Shown one piece after another: positions 26,734 to 38,205 of a stretch of 64,000 nt of DNA. Made by a program: the position numbers and the translations under genes. The DNA lies in the NCBI GenBank assembly GCA_018105865.1, contig CM030834.1, positions 14,262,719 to 14,326,718 of the forward strand, written 5' to 3'. The stretch is from Metaphire vulgaris (Eukaryota; Annelida; Clitellata; Crassiclitellata; Megascolecidae). Below the pieces are notes generated by a model, which saw only the letters and a list, made by a program, of their open reading frames with translations, had not been told where the DNA came from and made no database searches. Every line of letters begins with the position of its first letter. Within the stretch, counting starts at the first letter, position 1.

Positions 26734-27133
26734 CTTATATCTGTTCCGTATTGTTCTGTTAATTGCCGAAAGCAGCTGGACTGGCTGTGATGTCTGTTGA
26801 TTTTTGGCAGTGGAAATTGTCACGAACAAGGAATTTTCCTAAAGGAAATCGACCGTCACACTTATAGAGAAGGCGAAAGACTGTTCGGATATGTATCACT
26901 GAATGCTGTAATTCGATCTCTAGAAAATGCAGATCGTATCGTCGTTTATAGTTTATGCGATGTACTGGAGAAACTCTTTAGTGAAACACAATAGCAGTCA
27001 TGATCGAGAGGTTCCGACGCAGGACGGATTAAATTAAACACAGCACTGCTATTTTTATGATAATGCTTGCTGTGTGATGTCAAGTGGAACCAAACATTAT
27101 ACACAGATATATCGATATACAGTATATAGGGCC

Positions 27134-27137
<4 letters not shown>

Positions 27138-27212
<75 letters not shown>
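27138..27212. repeat. (TA)n microsatellite
   Basis: About 75 bp pure TA. Confidence 0.95.
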
Positions 27213-27215
<3 letters not shown>

Positions 27216-27662
27216 CTATAAAATAAAAATGCGTTAGCAATGAATATCACAGGGGTTTATTATCTGCGGTGTGTTCTTTCACGTGTGGCTTTCAGGCTCT
27301 GAGCGTTTTCATGCATGTCCGCCTTGTTACAAGCTCGTTAGACCCTACTCAACTAAACCGCATCATCATCATTGCTGCGTTTCTTCCATTTAACCAATGG
27401 CAGTACGACCCACGTATCGCTGTGTACTTCAGCAGCTACCGATCCAAAAGAGGTCTTGAACTCAGATTAGCGCTTGTGCTCTATATGCAAATGGCACATA
27501 CATGATGTGGGCGCAATAAACAGTTCCACCTTCGCCGTTTAGTGAAACGTCTGCGGTCGATGTTTGTGCCTGCTGAGAAGCCTAAGCGAGGTCGATTAAA
27601 AGTGATCGATCATAATTTCTATGGAATGGGTAAGTTATTATTAGTGTAGTTTTTAGTATTGT

Positions 27663-27698
<36 letters not shown>

Positions 27699-28424
27699 TG
27701 CTGCTACTGTTGTCGTCATGCATTTATTGTGCGCCTCTTTCATAAGGCAGAGGCTCATACTGTAGTTCGCTATAAATAGCAGAGGGGTAGAAATGGAGTA
27801 GAAAAGCTTTAGTTAACTGTTAGATTGATCTCCGGTTGCAGCTTATCTTAACTCTCATGGTAGGCAGATACTTTAGAGCTCTCGGACATTTTAATTCGAC
27901 TGCTTTACAGTATAATTTTTTAGAAATCGATTGAACTCATCTCTTGAATACAAAAATAATTCTAGAACAGCTCCGATCCGACGGTGTGCGTATAAATGAG
28001 TAGCGTCGAAAAGGGATTTCGTTTCGAAGAACGCGCCGAGAAAAGAATTATTACGAAAACTTTGAATGGCAAGAAATTGCTAAACGCGCGTTGCATTTTC
28101 TTCCGACTGTCGAGACGTCCTTTTACTGTTTGGTTTGTCAGTATTCAAGAATTAAAACCCTCATGAAAAGTGGGAGACATACTGTATGATTGACTACTAT
28201 GAGGATTTATATCAACACCTTTTCGAAAAAGCCGCCGAGTAGTTTTTTTGTAGGAACGCGCCCCAAAATCCTGAAAAACCAGCGACTAGCATAAGGTCGA
28301 ACTATATAGGCTGATATGATTTCAATTTTGTAATTATTCCATATTTATTCATTGGGCCTATGCAGCTGCTGTTCTCTTTATCTTCAGCAGAGTAGTCAAA
28401 CCAGTGACCATATTCCGTGCAGCG
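27213..28424. other. Upstream region of the LRR gene
   Basis: No convincing exon. Apart from the trinucleotide run it is moderately CpG-containing (27960-28120). No TATA box at a convincing distance was identified, so the 5' UTR and any upstream non-coding exon remain undefined. Confidence 0.4.
27660..27712. repeat. (GTC)n-(GCC)n-(GCT)n trinucleotide run
   Basis: GTCGTCGTCGTCGTC, then GCCGCCGCCGCCGCC, then GCTGCTGCT. It is upstream of the LRR gene and not in a credible frame. Confidence 0.9.
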
Positions 28425-31400
28425 ATGATGATGATGATGATGATGATGTTACAACCGAAGCGACAAGTGGCGTCCCTTGTGACGGCGACCGTTCTCGTCG
28501 TCTGCCTCATCGGACGGTGTCAGGCGGGTTCGGTTTGCAGCAGCATGTGCACGGCGGTCGACGAGAATAGGTGCACGTGCACCATAAAGCCCCTGATCGC
28601 CGGTTCGAGTCAGGTGGGATATTATGTCTCTTGTTCGGGACTCGGCAACGTAACTTCCGTTCCGACGTTCGTCTGCTCCTTGAGTCTTACGGAGTTTTCC
28701 ATCACCAGCAGCTCGCTGGCACTGATCCAGCGTTCGGCGTTTGCCGGCGTAAAGGCCGAATCCCTGTGGCTGACCGGTCTCGGAATAAACGTCGTCGACG
28801 ACCGGGCATTTTCGGGCCTCGAGAACGTTCTCGAGACGATCAGTCTCGGATACAACAACATACGGAAACTCGCCGGAAACACGTTTACGAGCTTCGCGAA
28901 TCTGCAGTCGGTCGTCCTGGAGCACAACGACATAGAGGAAATCGCCTCCGGATTGTTCCGAAACCTCTCGCAGGTGGTCAACATCAACATGCAGTGGAAC
29001 AACATCAGTATTATAAACGGCGACGCATTCGACGGACTCGACATGCTCCAGACGTTGGATCTGTCCGACAATTTCATCGCCGAACTGCCGGCGAATTTTC
29101 TCATCGGCGCCGCCCAGGTTCGAGAGTTGCGCCTGGCCGGAAATCGACTGACGAGTCTGATATCGCCGGCGTTCAACGCCATGCCGAACATGGTAACGCT
29201 CGACTTGTCGCGCAATCTGCTCTACTATCTGCCGTCGAATATGCTGCCCGGATGTCCGAATCTGAAAGTGTTGTATCTGTCGTCGAACAACATATCGTCC
29301 ATCTCGTCGCTGGCGATCGCTGCGCTGAAAAACCTTCAGATAATCAACGCCCAGAACAACAACATCAGTCTGATTCCCGCCGAAGCGTTCGTCGACGCCT
29401 CGGCGCTGAAGGAAGTGTCGTTTGCGCGCAACCGCATCCGCCAGCTCGACGCCGGACTGTTTCAGGGCACCCTTGTCCTTCAGACGCTGAACCTCAGCCA
29501 CAACTCGATTCCGTCGTTTTCGGACGACGTCTTCCCGCTGGAAGGGTCGGGCGTCAAGATTCTCGACCTGTCTCACAATCGCTTGGGTCAGGCGAACTTC
29601 CTGGCACGACTCGTCAACCTTATCACCGTCGACATTTCCTACAATCAGATCGTCGCATTAAACTTTTCGGTAACTGCCCAGTTGAGCATACTGAGAGCGT
29701 CGTACAATCAGATGAAACGTTTCAGCAAAGAGACGCTGTCTCGTCTTCCCAGGCTCAGAGAACTCTATCTGGATTACAATCTGATAGATTTCGCGGAATC
29801 GGGGTGGATCGAAAGCAATCCGATCCTTCAGACACTGTCGCTCGGTAACAACCTTCTGACAGCGGTTCCTCGGCTCAACGCATCGCGACTGATCACTCTT
29901 CGGCTGAACGACAATCGCATAAGCAGCATTTCAGTCCTCAGCTGTCCCAGTCTCTACGAACTCTATCTTCAGAACAACCTCATCGGATCAATCGCCAGCG
30001 ACACGTTCGACGGAATGACGAATCTGAGGATCCTCGACCTGAGCAACAACTCCATCGCCAGCATTCCGCCGTCTGCCTTTTCGGCCATGGCCAATCTTCA
30101 GGCGTTGAGACTTGCCGATAACAGAATCGGCGTCGTCTCTAGCGAGAATCTCTACGGATTGGCGAATCTAAGAAGTCTCGATCTGTCCGGCAATGACCTA
30201 TCTACGCTGACTTACGCAGCGATGTCCGATCTGCTGACGAACAAACTGACCGCCATGTACCTCGCGTCCAATCCTTTTGTCTGCTCCTGCGAAGTGCTCT
30301 GGATCAGAGGAAGTCGGGTTCTGCAGGACAGGAACACTTCCGTCTGCTTCGTTAACGAGAACTGCTATCGTCTTATGTGTAATCCAGTCAAATCGTGTCC
30401 AGAAACGGTCACTCCCCTGTACAACGACAGCGATCGATTTTGCATGGAGATACCCGAGTCTTGCCCCAAAATACCACTCGTGACGTCGTTCTCTACAGAA
30501 TCACCAACTACTACGTCGGTTGCCCGTACTGCAGTCTCTCTCTCAACGACAGTCGAGACACCGTCTGCCAGTCATCATCTTCTGAAAGTGACCTCAGTTG
30601 ATTCGTCGCACAGCACGGAATCAACAGGATCTACGAGGAAAACTACGAATACTGTTAGTGACTGGACAGAATCCTCGAACTCGACAGTTATTGCGCCGCC
30701 GGCATTTGCAACAGAAGAGTCGAAGAAAACCCACATCTACATCATAATAGGCGTCGTGATCGGCGTCGTGCTTCTGATTCTACTCGTGATCCTTCTCGTT
30801 TGCCTCGTCCGAAGAGGCTGCAGACGCAAGAAAGACTCTATGAAACAGGCACGAGACTACCGCGGATCGACGAACGACGAAATCGGAATTCTGAAGGGAG
30901 ATCAATCGTCGGAACTCGAGGATCCTCCGCCGGCGCCGGTCCCCGATTCGAGCGGCGAGAAGCAGTCTCAACCGCCGCTTCCTGTCCCATCGACGTCCGA
31001 CGACCCGGACCTTAATTCCAGCTTCCGGCCTCGACCGAAGGGCACGGTGGGATTTCCACACGGAAACTTCCGAATTCCGGGCTCGGAGGGACGAAGATGG
31101 CGAATAGGCGGCCAGATAGACAGACCGCCGGTCGAATTCGACAGTGCACCGGGCGACCCTGAGTCAGAGGCAGACAACGGGGACGAAGTTCCAGACTGCA
31201 AACGACGCAAAAACGAATCTCAGTTTGTCGACGACGATCATTCCTCAAACCATTCCGGCGAATCTCAGTATCCGGAAAAATTTGCCAATTACCTGTTGTG
31301 GAGAGGAGGTCACAAGGGACCGTACGTCACGGAGAAATTACCAAAAGAGAAAGACGATGACGACGACAGAAACAAGAACAAGCGACAGAAAACAGCATCA

Positions 31401-33203
31401 GAGTTCGTCGACGAACGGGAAAACAGCGTCGATTTTGAAGACTTCGATTCTTGTAAGCACAAAGGCGATTTGTTGTGGAGAGGTGGTCCGAAGGGGTCGT
31501 ACAAGACAGAACGAATGTCTAAAGACTGGGACGACGACGACGACGACGACAGTAAGAAAGACGGCGAAACTACGCAGAGAAAGCAAGAAAAGTCAAAGTC
31601 CGAATTTACCGATGGCAAAGAAAGCATGCAATTTCCAGAGATGGATGATTTCAGCAAAACTCATAGACAAACAGGAAATCTGCTGTGGAGAGATGGAAAC
31701 AAAACCCCGTATACGTCGGAGAAATTGTCTACCGATCAGAGGAAATACGGCGACAGGGACTTCACAAGCAGTACCTCTGATGCGGCAAACCCGAAAGGAA
31801 ATGTGACGGAATTCAATGACGACGATAATGGATCGATCACATCCGACGATTTTCGATTTCCTTCGAAATCAGGAGAAGGTCTGCTCTGGCGAGGAGGTCT
31901 AAAGAAGCCGTACAATTCTGAGAAGTTGTCTAAAGGATTCTGCAAGGACGACGACGAAGTGGCAGGCGAAGCCCTGAAAGAAGAAGAAGCGCCCGAGACT
32001 GCTGCTCAAACGGGACTGTATTCCTTAGACGTCGCGTCGGCAAAGACGTCATCGAAACCCGATAAACGAAAGTCGGAATTTAGGGACGTCGGAGAGGCTG
32101 CGTTCCCGAATCCATTCGCCGACGATTTCAGACTTCCAGCGAAGGCAGGAATCGATCTTCTGTGGAGAAGTGCTGCTCCGAGACGCCCCTACTCGTCGGA
32201 GAAACTGTCGAAGAAGGACTTCACGGTGGTGGACGAGACCGCCGATGCAAAAAAGACAGACCGAAAGCAGCAGCAGCAGAAGCAGCAGCAGCGACGACGG
32301 CGACAACGACGATCGAACGCTTCCGATTTCGTCGATCCGTCGAACGACATTTACGCAACCGTGAACTTTCGATTTCCGTCAGCGACCGGCGGCGACGACA
32401 TGCTCTGGAGAGCGGGACTGAAGCGACCCTACGACACCGCTCGCCTATCGAGGGACTTCGTGCGCCGCGGCGACAGCGAACGCTCCTCTTCGTTCGTCGG
32501 AACCGGAACCGGAACCTCGCAGGGTCGTGGGAGGAGGGGGAGGAGGCGTCGTCTGCCGCTGCCCCTCTTTCCGCGGAGTTCGAACGAAACGGAGTACGTC
32601 CAAACGGAGTACGTAGACTCGGATGGAGACGGCAGTCTCCATTCGTCGTCGTTGTCGTTCGGCGGATTTCGCATTCCCGGTACGACGATCGGCGCCGACA
32701 GGAACCCGAGCCATCTCCAGTGGCGGATCAGTCGATTCGGAGAAGACGGAGCGGCGTCCCTGCGGGCGGCAGCGAATTCCGATCGCATCAGTCTCGACGG
32801 AATGCAGAGCCGGAGGGGAAGACACGGCGGCGGGGAGTCGTCGACCGATCCGGACGACATGAGGAGCAATCTGTCGGAACCCTATAACGGAAACTCGTTT
32901 GGAAATTTCAAGACCCAGCCGCACAAGCGACCGAGCATCCTGCACTGGCAGACGAACCGGATGGCCGGCGGTCTTACCGTCGCTCCGACGAATCCGTCGC
33001 CCGTAGCGCTTGAAGGAAGTGACGTCGTTCGACGCAATTCCGGAAGTGACGCGGCTGTGAACGACGGTCGAAAGCCAGAGTCGACCTCTAACGACCACAT
33101 CCGAAAACCCTACGGAACGGCAGCAAAAGCGGCAACAGCCTGGAAGAAAACGCAGATGCAAAACGGAAGCCTTACCGCAATAGATGTCGATGTCGACTGT
33201 TAA
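28425..33203 (+). CDS. Leucine-rich-repeat single-pass membrane protein with nine-copy WR module tail
   Basis: Single exon, about 1592 residues from the first ATG of an eight-ATG run. Residues 1-34 form a signal peptide (LVTATVLVVCLIGRCQA), then a Cys cluster (VCSSMCTAVDENRCTC). About 20 LRRs (L..L.L..N.I..I) span roughly residues 90-610. A C-terminal LRR cap follows (NPFVCSCEVLWIRG with later Cys). After a Ser/Thr-rich stalk, a membrane span IYIIIGVVIGVVLLILLVIL lies near 770-795 with a basic stop-transfer CLVRRGCRRKK. The tail of about 795 residues has no TIR or kinase domain. It carries nine spaced modules of the type FRFPSKSGEGLLWRGGLKKP + YNSEKLSK separated by acidic (DDDD) linkers. It is likely a cell-surface receptor or adhesion protein of the metazoan LRR group; ligand unknown. 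The GC-rich coding sequence with no introns contrasts with its neighbours. Confidence 0.9.
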   Translation: MMMMMMMMLQPKRQVASLVTATVLVVCLIGRCQAGSVCSSMCTAVDENRCTCTIKPLIAGSSQVGYYVSCSGLGNVTSVPTFVCSLSLTEFSITSSSLALIQRSAFAGVKAESLWLTGLGINVVDDRAFSGLENVLETISLGYNNIRKLAGNTFTSFANLQSVVLEHNDIEEIASGLFRNLSQVVNINMQWNNISIINGDAFDGLDMLQTLDLSDNFIAELPANFLIGAAQVRELRLAGNRLTSLISPAFNAMPNMVTLDLSRNLLYYLPSNMLPGCPNLKVLYLSSNNISSISSLAIAALKNLQIINAQNNNISLIPAEAFVDASALKEVSFARNRIRQLDAGLFQGTLVLQTLNLSHNSIPSFSDDVFPLEGSGVKILDLSHNRLGQANFLARLVNLITVDISYNQIVALNFSVTAQLSILRASYNQMKRFSKETLSRLPRLRELYLDYNLIDFAESGWIESNPILQTLSLGNNLLTAVPRLNASRLITLRLNDNRISSISVLSCPSLYELYLQNNLIGSIASDTFDGMTNLRILDLSNNSIASIPPSAFSAMANLQALRLADNRIGVVSSENLYGLANLRSLDLSGNDLSTLTYAAMSDLLTNKLTAMYLASNPFVCSCEVLWIRGSRVLQDRNTSVCFVNENCYRLMCNPVKSCPETVTPLYNDSDRFCMEIPESCPKIPLVTSFSTESPTTTSVARTAVSLSTTVETPSASHHLLKVTSVDSSHSTESTGSTRKTTNTVSDWTESSNSTVIAPPAFATEESKKTHIYIIIGVVIGVVLLILLVILLVCLVRRGCRRKKDSMKQARDYRGSTNDEIGILKGDQSSELEDPPPAPVPDSSGEKQSQPPLPVPSTSDDPDLNSSFRPRPKGTVGFPHGNFRIPGSEGRRWRIGGQIDRPPVEFDSAPGDPESEADNGDEVPDCKRRKNESQFVDDDHSSNHSGESQYPEKFANYLLWRGGHKGPYVTEKLPKEKDDDDDRNKNKRQKTASEFVDERENSVDFEDFDSCKHKGDLLWRGGPKGSYKTERMSKDWDDDDDDDSKKDGETTQRKQEKSKSEFTDGKESMQFPEMDDFSKTHRQTGNLLWRDGNKTPYTSEKLSTDQRKYGDRDFTSSTSDAANPKGNVTEFNDDDNGSITSDDFRFPSKSGEGLLWRGGLKKPYNSEKLSKGFCKDDDEVAGEALKEEEAPETAAQTGLYSLDVASAKTSSKPDKRKSEFRDVGEAAFPNPFADDFRLPAKAGIDLLWRSAAPRRPYSSEKLSKKDFTVVDETADAKKTDRKQQQQKQQQRRRRQRRSNASDFVDPSNDIYATVNFRFPSATGGDDMLWRAGLKRPYDTARLSRDFVRRGDSERSSSFVGTGTGTSQGRGRRGRRRRLPLPLFPRSSNETEYVQTEYVDSDGDGSLHSSSLSFGGFRIPGTTIGADRNPSHLQWRISRFGEDGAASLRAAANSDRISLDGMQSRRGRHGGGESSTDPDDMRSNLSEPYNGNSFGNFKTQPHKRPSILHWQTNRMAGGLTVAPTNPSPVALEGSDVVRRNSGSDAAVNDGRKPESTSNDHIRKPYGTAAKAATAWKKTQMQNGSLTAIDVDVDC
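31066..32975 (+). repeat. Nine degenerate cytoplasmic WR modules (within the LRR protein)
   Basis: Copies start near 31066 (FRIPGSEGRRWRIGG), 31288 (YLLWRGGHKGPYVTEKL), 31468 (DLLWRGGPKGSYKTERM), 31676 (NLLWRDGNKTPYTSEKL), 31850 (FRFPSKSGEGLLWRGG), 32125 (FRLPAKAGIDLLWRS), 32365 (FRFPSATGGDDMLWRAG), 32665 (FRIPGTTIG...LQWRI) and 32900 (FGNFKTQ...ILHWQT). W-R and P-Y are the most constant. Linkers begin with a [ES]EF.D or SDF.D motif. The outer copies are the most diverged. Confidence 0.85.
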
Positions 33204-33280
33204 CTTCGGCTTGTAAATCGGGTGTTTGTTTATTTATTACAACGATTCGTGTTAGGGTCGCTGGCATCAGGCGCTATATT

Positions 33281-33494
33281 CATGGGCGCCCATAGAAATT
33301 TTTTCAGGAGGGGCAAAACATAATGGTCATGGCTATGCCACATAAATTTTTCCAATAGGGGCAAAACACATCTTAACACAATGGTCACGGTTACTATTTT
33401 AGCAAAGTTTTCAAATTTCAATGGGAAATATTGACATTTTTATTTTCCAGGAGGGGCAAGTGCCCCCTCTTGCCCCAATGTGCGGGCGCCCGTG
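33281..33494. mobile_element. hAT-type MITE in the LRR gene 3' flank
   Basis: Left CATGGGCGCCCATAG and inverted right CACGGGCGCCCGCACATTGG, with a perfect 8-bp duplication GCTATATT (33273-33280 and 33495-33502). It lies 77 bp after the stop codon and before the first AATAAA, so it is probably transcribed in the 3' UTR. Confidence 0.9.
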
Positions 33495-33590
33495 GCTATA
33501 TTGTGCTGTAAATTCGTTTAATTCGACTAGGATTGGCTAAATTTGACGCCTTGTCGTTGAATCGTGACAGGGCTATGAAAATTGCCCGTC

Positions 33591-33596
33591 AATAAA
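33591..33596 (+). terminator. Candidate polyadenylation signal of the LRR gene
   Basis: AATAAA about 390 bp after the stop codon, the first canonical signal downstream. Use is inferred. Confidence 0.4.
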
Positions 33597-34208
33597 TATA
33601 ATATCTAGACTGCGTTAGTTTTGGTTTGAAAGTGACTTCATGTTTAGTACTTCGAGACCCATTATTTGCATGTTAGCCTACAGATTCTACAGTACTACTT
33701 TATTGCAAATTTAATATTTCGAACGTTTCTCATTTGTTGTCTAGTAGACCTGCATAGTCTTGACATGGTTCCCCGCATTCTATTGCGTTGCACACAAAGA
33801 CAGTCCATTTTCATAATTTAAATAGGTTTGTGCAATATAGATTTCATAACAAGACAGCGAAAGCTGGTCATGTTCACATATAAAGGAGATTAATCCGGCT
33901 ATAGTCTAGCTTAGAGACTATGCACTAAAAAGAGAAACATTTAGAACGTTTAGAGGCTCACTGCAGACAAACAGCTGCTCATTGGTTGAAGCGTCGTCGT
34001 TAACCGAATAACAGGGACTTTGGTACTAGCGATGATGTCAGAACATCATAACACTAAATAATAAAAATAGGAGATTTGACTTGTCTTTTATTCATAACTG
34101 ACGCCTTGACGTGCTTCATCGCAAGAAGAATTTGCCTCAGTCACTAATCGAGAGAAGTCGGCATTTGCAGATCGTTGAGATAGTCAAATATCGCAATGGG
34201 GCTACCAC

Positions 34209-34780
<572 letters not shown>

Positions 34781-34793
34781 GTACCGAGGGCAT

Positions 34794-34796
<3 letters not shown>

Positions 34797-34832
<36 letters not shown>
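34797..34832. repeat. (TA)n microsatellite
   Basis: 36 bp pure TA inside retroelement debris. Confidence 0.95.
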
Positions 34833-34834
<2 letters not shown>

Positions 34835-34836
<2 letters not shown>

Positions 34837-35085
34837 ATCGATCGATTAGAAGCCATCTCCGAACTCGTAGACAGACTCCCGGATAACACCATCGCTCACT
34901 CTGCACTCCGATGTCGTGTCAACTTGTCCCTCTGTCGACTATCTGACAAAACATGCAAAAGGGCACTCGGTCTTCCTCGCAACAGATGGCTGGATCAACC
35001 CCGTAAGGACACCGGAATATCGCCAGCAAATCTCTAGAGAAAAAAATGGATGGTGGTCATCGAAGAGAGACGAAAACAACCTTGC
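34835..35085 (+). pseudogene. LINE-type ORF2 C-terminal fragment
   Basis: One frame reads RLEAISELVDRLPDN, then CRVNLSLCRLSDKTCKRALG, LPRNRWLDQPRKDTGISPAN, then a stop where Trp is expected, and RKKMDGGHRRETKTTLPSR. The 'RWLDQ..KDTG' motif is common at the ends of retroelement polyproteins. No full element. Confidence 0.5.
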
Positions 35086-35099
35086 CGTCTAGGCGATAA

Positions 35100-36010
35100 C
35101 GACGACGATGACGACGACGAACGATTCTCATGACGTTGTTGTGACTACCAATTAATCATTGCCTTCGAGTTCAGCCTCACTTCACTCCGGCACTTTCGAC
35201 GATTGCAGACGTCTAGCAGGTTTTGCCAATAAATTATAAAATTTTTTATTCTTAGGTCACAATCAGAAACGTATCAGATGTGACAGCGATGACAACTCGA
35301 CCTCATTGTCGTCACACAAAAGCTCGTCTTTGCGTTTTAGAAATTCTTCAGAAACAGCCATCAAATTTCGGGCAAAAACATGAGTCACCAGGCTGACTTC
35401 GACCGATTGACTAAATAGAATACATTGTATAGGGTCTACGTTTGAGAAATTTACTACTATGTACGACATCAATGACATCAATATGCTGTTTTATTATATA
35501 TACTATACGCGCAAACGACAGATGTTGCCAGAGGCGCTTGGTAACTATAGCCTACTCTACCAAAGATGCTTGGCAAATTCTGTTGACATGGTCTAGTAGA
35601 TTTGCAACTACACAAATGTCAAGCTATCATTGCGGGTTACTCAGGTAACTGACCTCCTGACCTACACTATATGTGGCGTCGCAATGACTCATCCGTAGCC
35701 TTTTGTTGTACGCTGATTTTCTCTAGCCTATGATCGCGTGTACTACATTGTACGCCACACTTGGCGAAAAATGAATCATTGGAATCCGGTTCGAATCAGA
35801 GCAATAGTTGAGTTATATTAGTGAGAAAGCTACACAGGGACGAGGTTAATGGAATGAAGTTGTTGCTGTAACACGCGCATTCAAACAAGGTCACATACGT
35901 AGGCCTACTTCCGACGAGAGTCCCTAATTACCTAAGTTTCGATGTATAAAAATGTGCATATTCAACTAATAAAGTTATTTAATTTGCTATTAACCACTTA
36001 TCGCAATTTC

Positions 36011-36049
<39 letters not shown>

Positions 36050-36750
36050 AGCGTACGGTTCCCCGTTCTCTGCCATTAAATTATTCTCATTTGTCATGTA
36101 CCTATCCGATTTAATTAAGTTCCGTGAGGGTGTCTATCGAGTAGAGTAGTAGTAGTTTAATGTTTCATTAATTTATATTTCTACATAACTTGATTTTATT
36201 ATTAATTATCATTCATTAGTTGATATTAATAAGCCTACTATACAGTGTAGTATTCTGTATGTGGAACTACCAGGCGCCAAAGCGTAAGCACTGAAACGTC
36301 CTGCACAGTGTGCTGACGTGAATCTTCATATATCCGTTGCGTGCTGTAGCTCGAGTCATCCGCTGAAGAGCCGCTTCCATTCCAGTGACACAGTAGCAGC
36401 AATATGGCCCACGTGTCCAAAACCAGAGGCCCTCGAGTATAAAGGACCCGTTCTGCTAGGCTTCAAATTTTAGCAGTGGAATCGTCAGCTGCTGTGATCG
36501 CGCTAAAGTTGCTATACCGCTGCCACTATGGGCCATACTAATACTTTAGTGTCTAATGCAGTCGCATTAACTCGTGCTTCCCATATCTAGAAGACAAATT
36601 CACGAAATCAATGCGGTATTAATTTGTCTGTTCAAAACGCCATCCATTCGGGCGGAGTAATTCAACGCCGGACCTTCACAATACGGTGACCGCCTTCAAA
36701 GATTTTTAAAGAAATCAATTAGGCCTATATGAGCCTACAATATATTAGAA
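35100..36750. other. Intergenic, no gene seen
   Basis: Mixed AT-rich sequence with a (GATT)n run at 36013-36050 and scattered AGGCCTA words. No open frame with coding character. Confidence 0.5.
36013..36050. repeat. (GATT)n microsatellite
   Basis: Nine ATTG units, possibly an orphan tail of the (ATTG)n retroelement family; the diagnostic upstream sequence is absent. Confidence 0.85.
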
Positions 36751-37221
36751 CAGCGCTTCTCAAGCCGTGGTCCGCGGACCACCAATGGTCCGCAACCATC
36801 TGCTTGGTGGTCCGCGAGAAAAAACTCGTATTTTAAAAATTAAAAATGTGCAGACAAATTTGGTCAATATAGGCCTATATTTTATTTTTCTCAATGTTTC
36901 TAATAAGTTATTTATTTTATAAGCGAAGGAATAGGCCTATGTGGCGGAAATCTATGCATTATTTTAGGGTTTAGTTGACACTAACAATAGGTCACAAAAG
37001 GCTTTAGTCACTTTTTAGTAGGAAATACAACCACATGCGTTGGTGACTGGGGTTCCCACAGACCCCGGCGAGGGAGCTTATGATGCTCCCGCAGACTCCC
37101 TATAGCCTATAATATATACTCGCGTGAACGAACGTCTTCGGCACTGCCATTGGAGGTGGTCCGCCATGTAAGCTCAATATCTCAAAGCGGTCTTTCGCCA
37201 TAAAAAGGTTGAGAACCGCTG
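36751..37221. mobile_element. hAT (Charlie-like ends) non-autonomous element
   Basis: Left CAGCGCTTCTCAAGCCGTGG and inverted right CAGCGGTTCTCAACC. The interior repeats GGTCCGCGGACC and GGTCCGCGAG as at 20598-20920, so it is the same family. 'ATTAGAA' occurs on both flanks but offset by 5 bp, so the duplication is not clean. Confidence 0.75.
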
Positions 37222-38024
37222 GCTGGATTAGAAAGCCTCAAGCGTAATATTACTGTTCCATCTCCAAACGAGTTTTCACGGGTATACACTATACAGACGA
37301 AGTCGTATACAGAAGGATTGACCGACTGGTCCGGTCGACTGTCCACCAGAGACCTGATTAAACGTACTCGTTGCGGGAAATTTTTAACGATAATTTTGCG
37401 GCTGCTTATGAGAGTGGATTGTCGAATGCCTCTCCAGTTCTATTTCTCACTGATGTTGCCTGTTTTACGACGACACGGACAGTACACGCAGTTGACGAAT
37501 TCGCAGACAGCATCTCGAATTAGAACTTGAATTAAGAAGCGCTCTTTAACTTTACAGTAGCCTATATAATCGTTCATTCAGCCAAACTTTGTTCCACAAG
37601 ACGTCATCGAAAATGACAATCAGGAACTGTTGACGAAGATCTTGTAGAAAATCCATGACAACATTCAATGTTGCTGGCTCTTTGAGCGATTCACGAGACC
37701 CTGAATGCGTTTAGCCTTTCATTTATCGCTCAATCGGAGTGCAAATTATTTGGAAATAAATCGTGAAGTCAAGACGTGCATATTGGAAATAACTGTTACG
37801 AGAAATGATGCACTAAGATTTAGAGGCGGTACTTAAGAAGGCCTATCAAAGAATATAAACTGTAGAATTATTGTTTGTTGCTTGTGTTAAGAATTATCGT
37901 CGACGCAAACTATTCGCAGGCCTGCGACTCGTTATGCGGCCTACAGATCAGAATGACTTTCAGACTCTATACCGTTAGTGCGATGAAAATAATCACCGGT
38001 AGGAAAGTTGAAACAAGAAACGTG
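37222..38024. other. Upstream region of the TSP1-Ig-EGF gene
   Basis: No exon is supported. 37875-38024 is in frame with the signal peptide but is more likely 5' UTR, because a hydrophobic signal sequence starts at the ATG at 38025. Confidence 0.4.
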
Positions 38025-38205
38025 ATGCGGTTTAACCTTCGTCTGGGCATATTGCTGGTTCTGGTGCTGCTGCTGCTGACTGCTTCCAATCTACGTGTTC
38101 AGAGTGACGAGCGTAGCGAACATCTCGATCTGGAAAGAAGTGTCTCGTTTATAAGACGCAATGAAGACTCGTCAGAAAATTCTAACCAAGGATTCACCTT
38201 TGGAG
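38025..38205 (+). CDS. Exon 1: signal peptide
   Basis: ATG at 38025 starts MRFNLRLGILLVLVLLLLTA, a strong signal peptide with likely cleavage after about residue 27. In-frame ATGs at 37981 and 37950 exist but would place charged residues before the hydrophobic core. The exon ends TTTGGAG|GCAAGT, a consensus GC donor. Confidence 0.65.

Noticed and set aside
26428..27505. Short plus-strand open frames (26428-26613, 26797-26994, 27269-27505) as exons
   Set aside because: No consistent splice sites, no domains and no phase-compatible partners.
28449..29576. Long minus-strand open frame (375 codons) and other long frames overlapping the LRR gene
   Set aside because: These are antisense or shifted shadows of the GC-rich LRR coding sequence; Arg-rich, no domains, and the plus-strand frame has a signal peptide, LRRs and a membrane span.
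28425..33203. Toll-like receptor
   Set aside because: The LRR ectodomain and LRR cap fit, but the cytoplasmic part has no TIR domain; it consists of acidic linkers and WR modules.
36013..36050. A fifth copy of the (ATTG)n-tailed retroelement
   Set aside because: Only the microsatellite is present; the diagnostic GGATTTGGTG...ATAGAAG sequence is missing.
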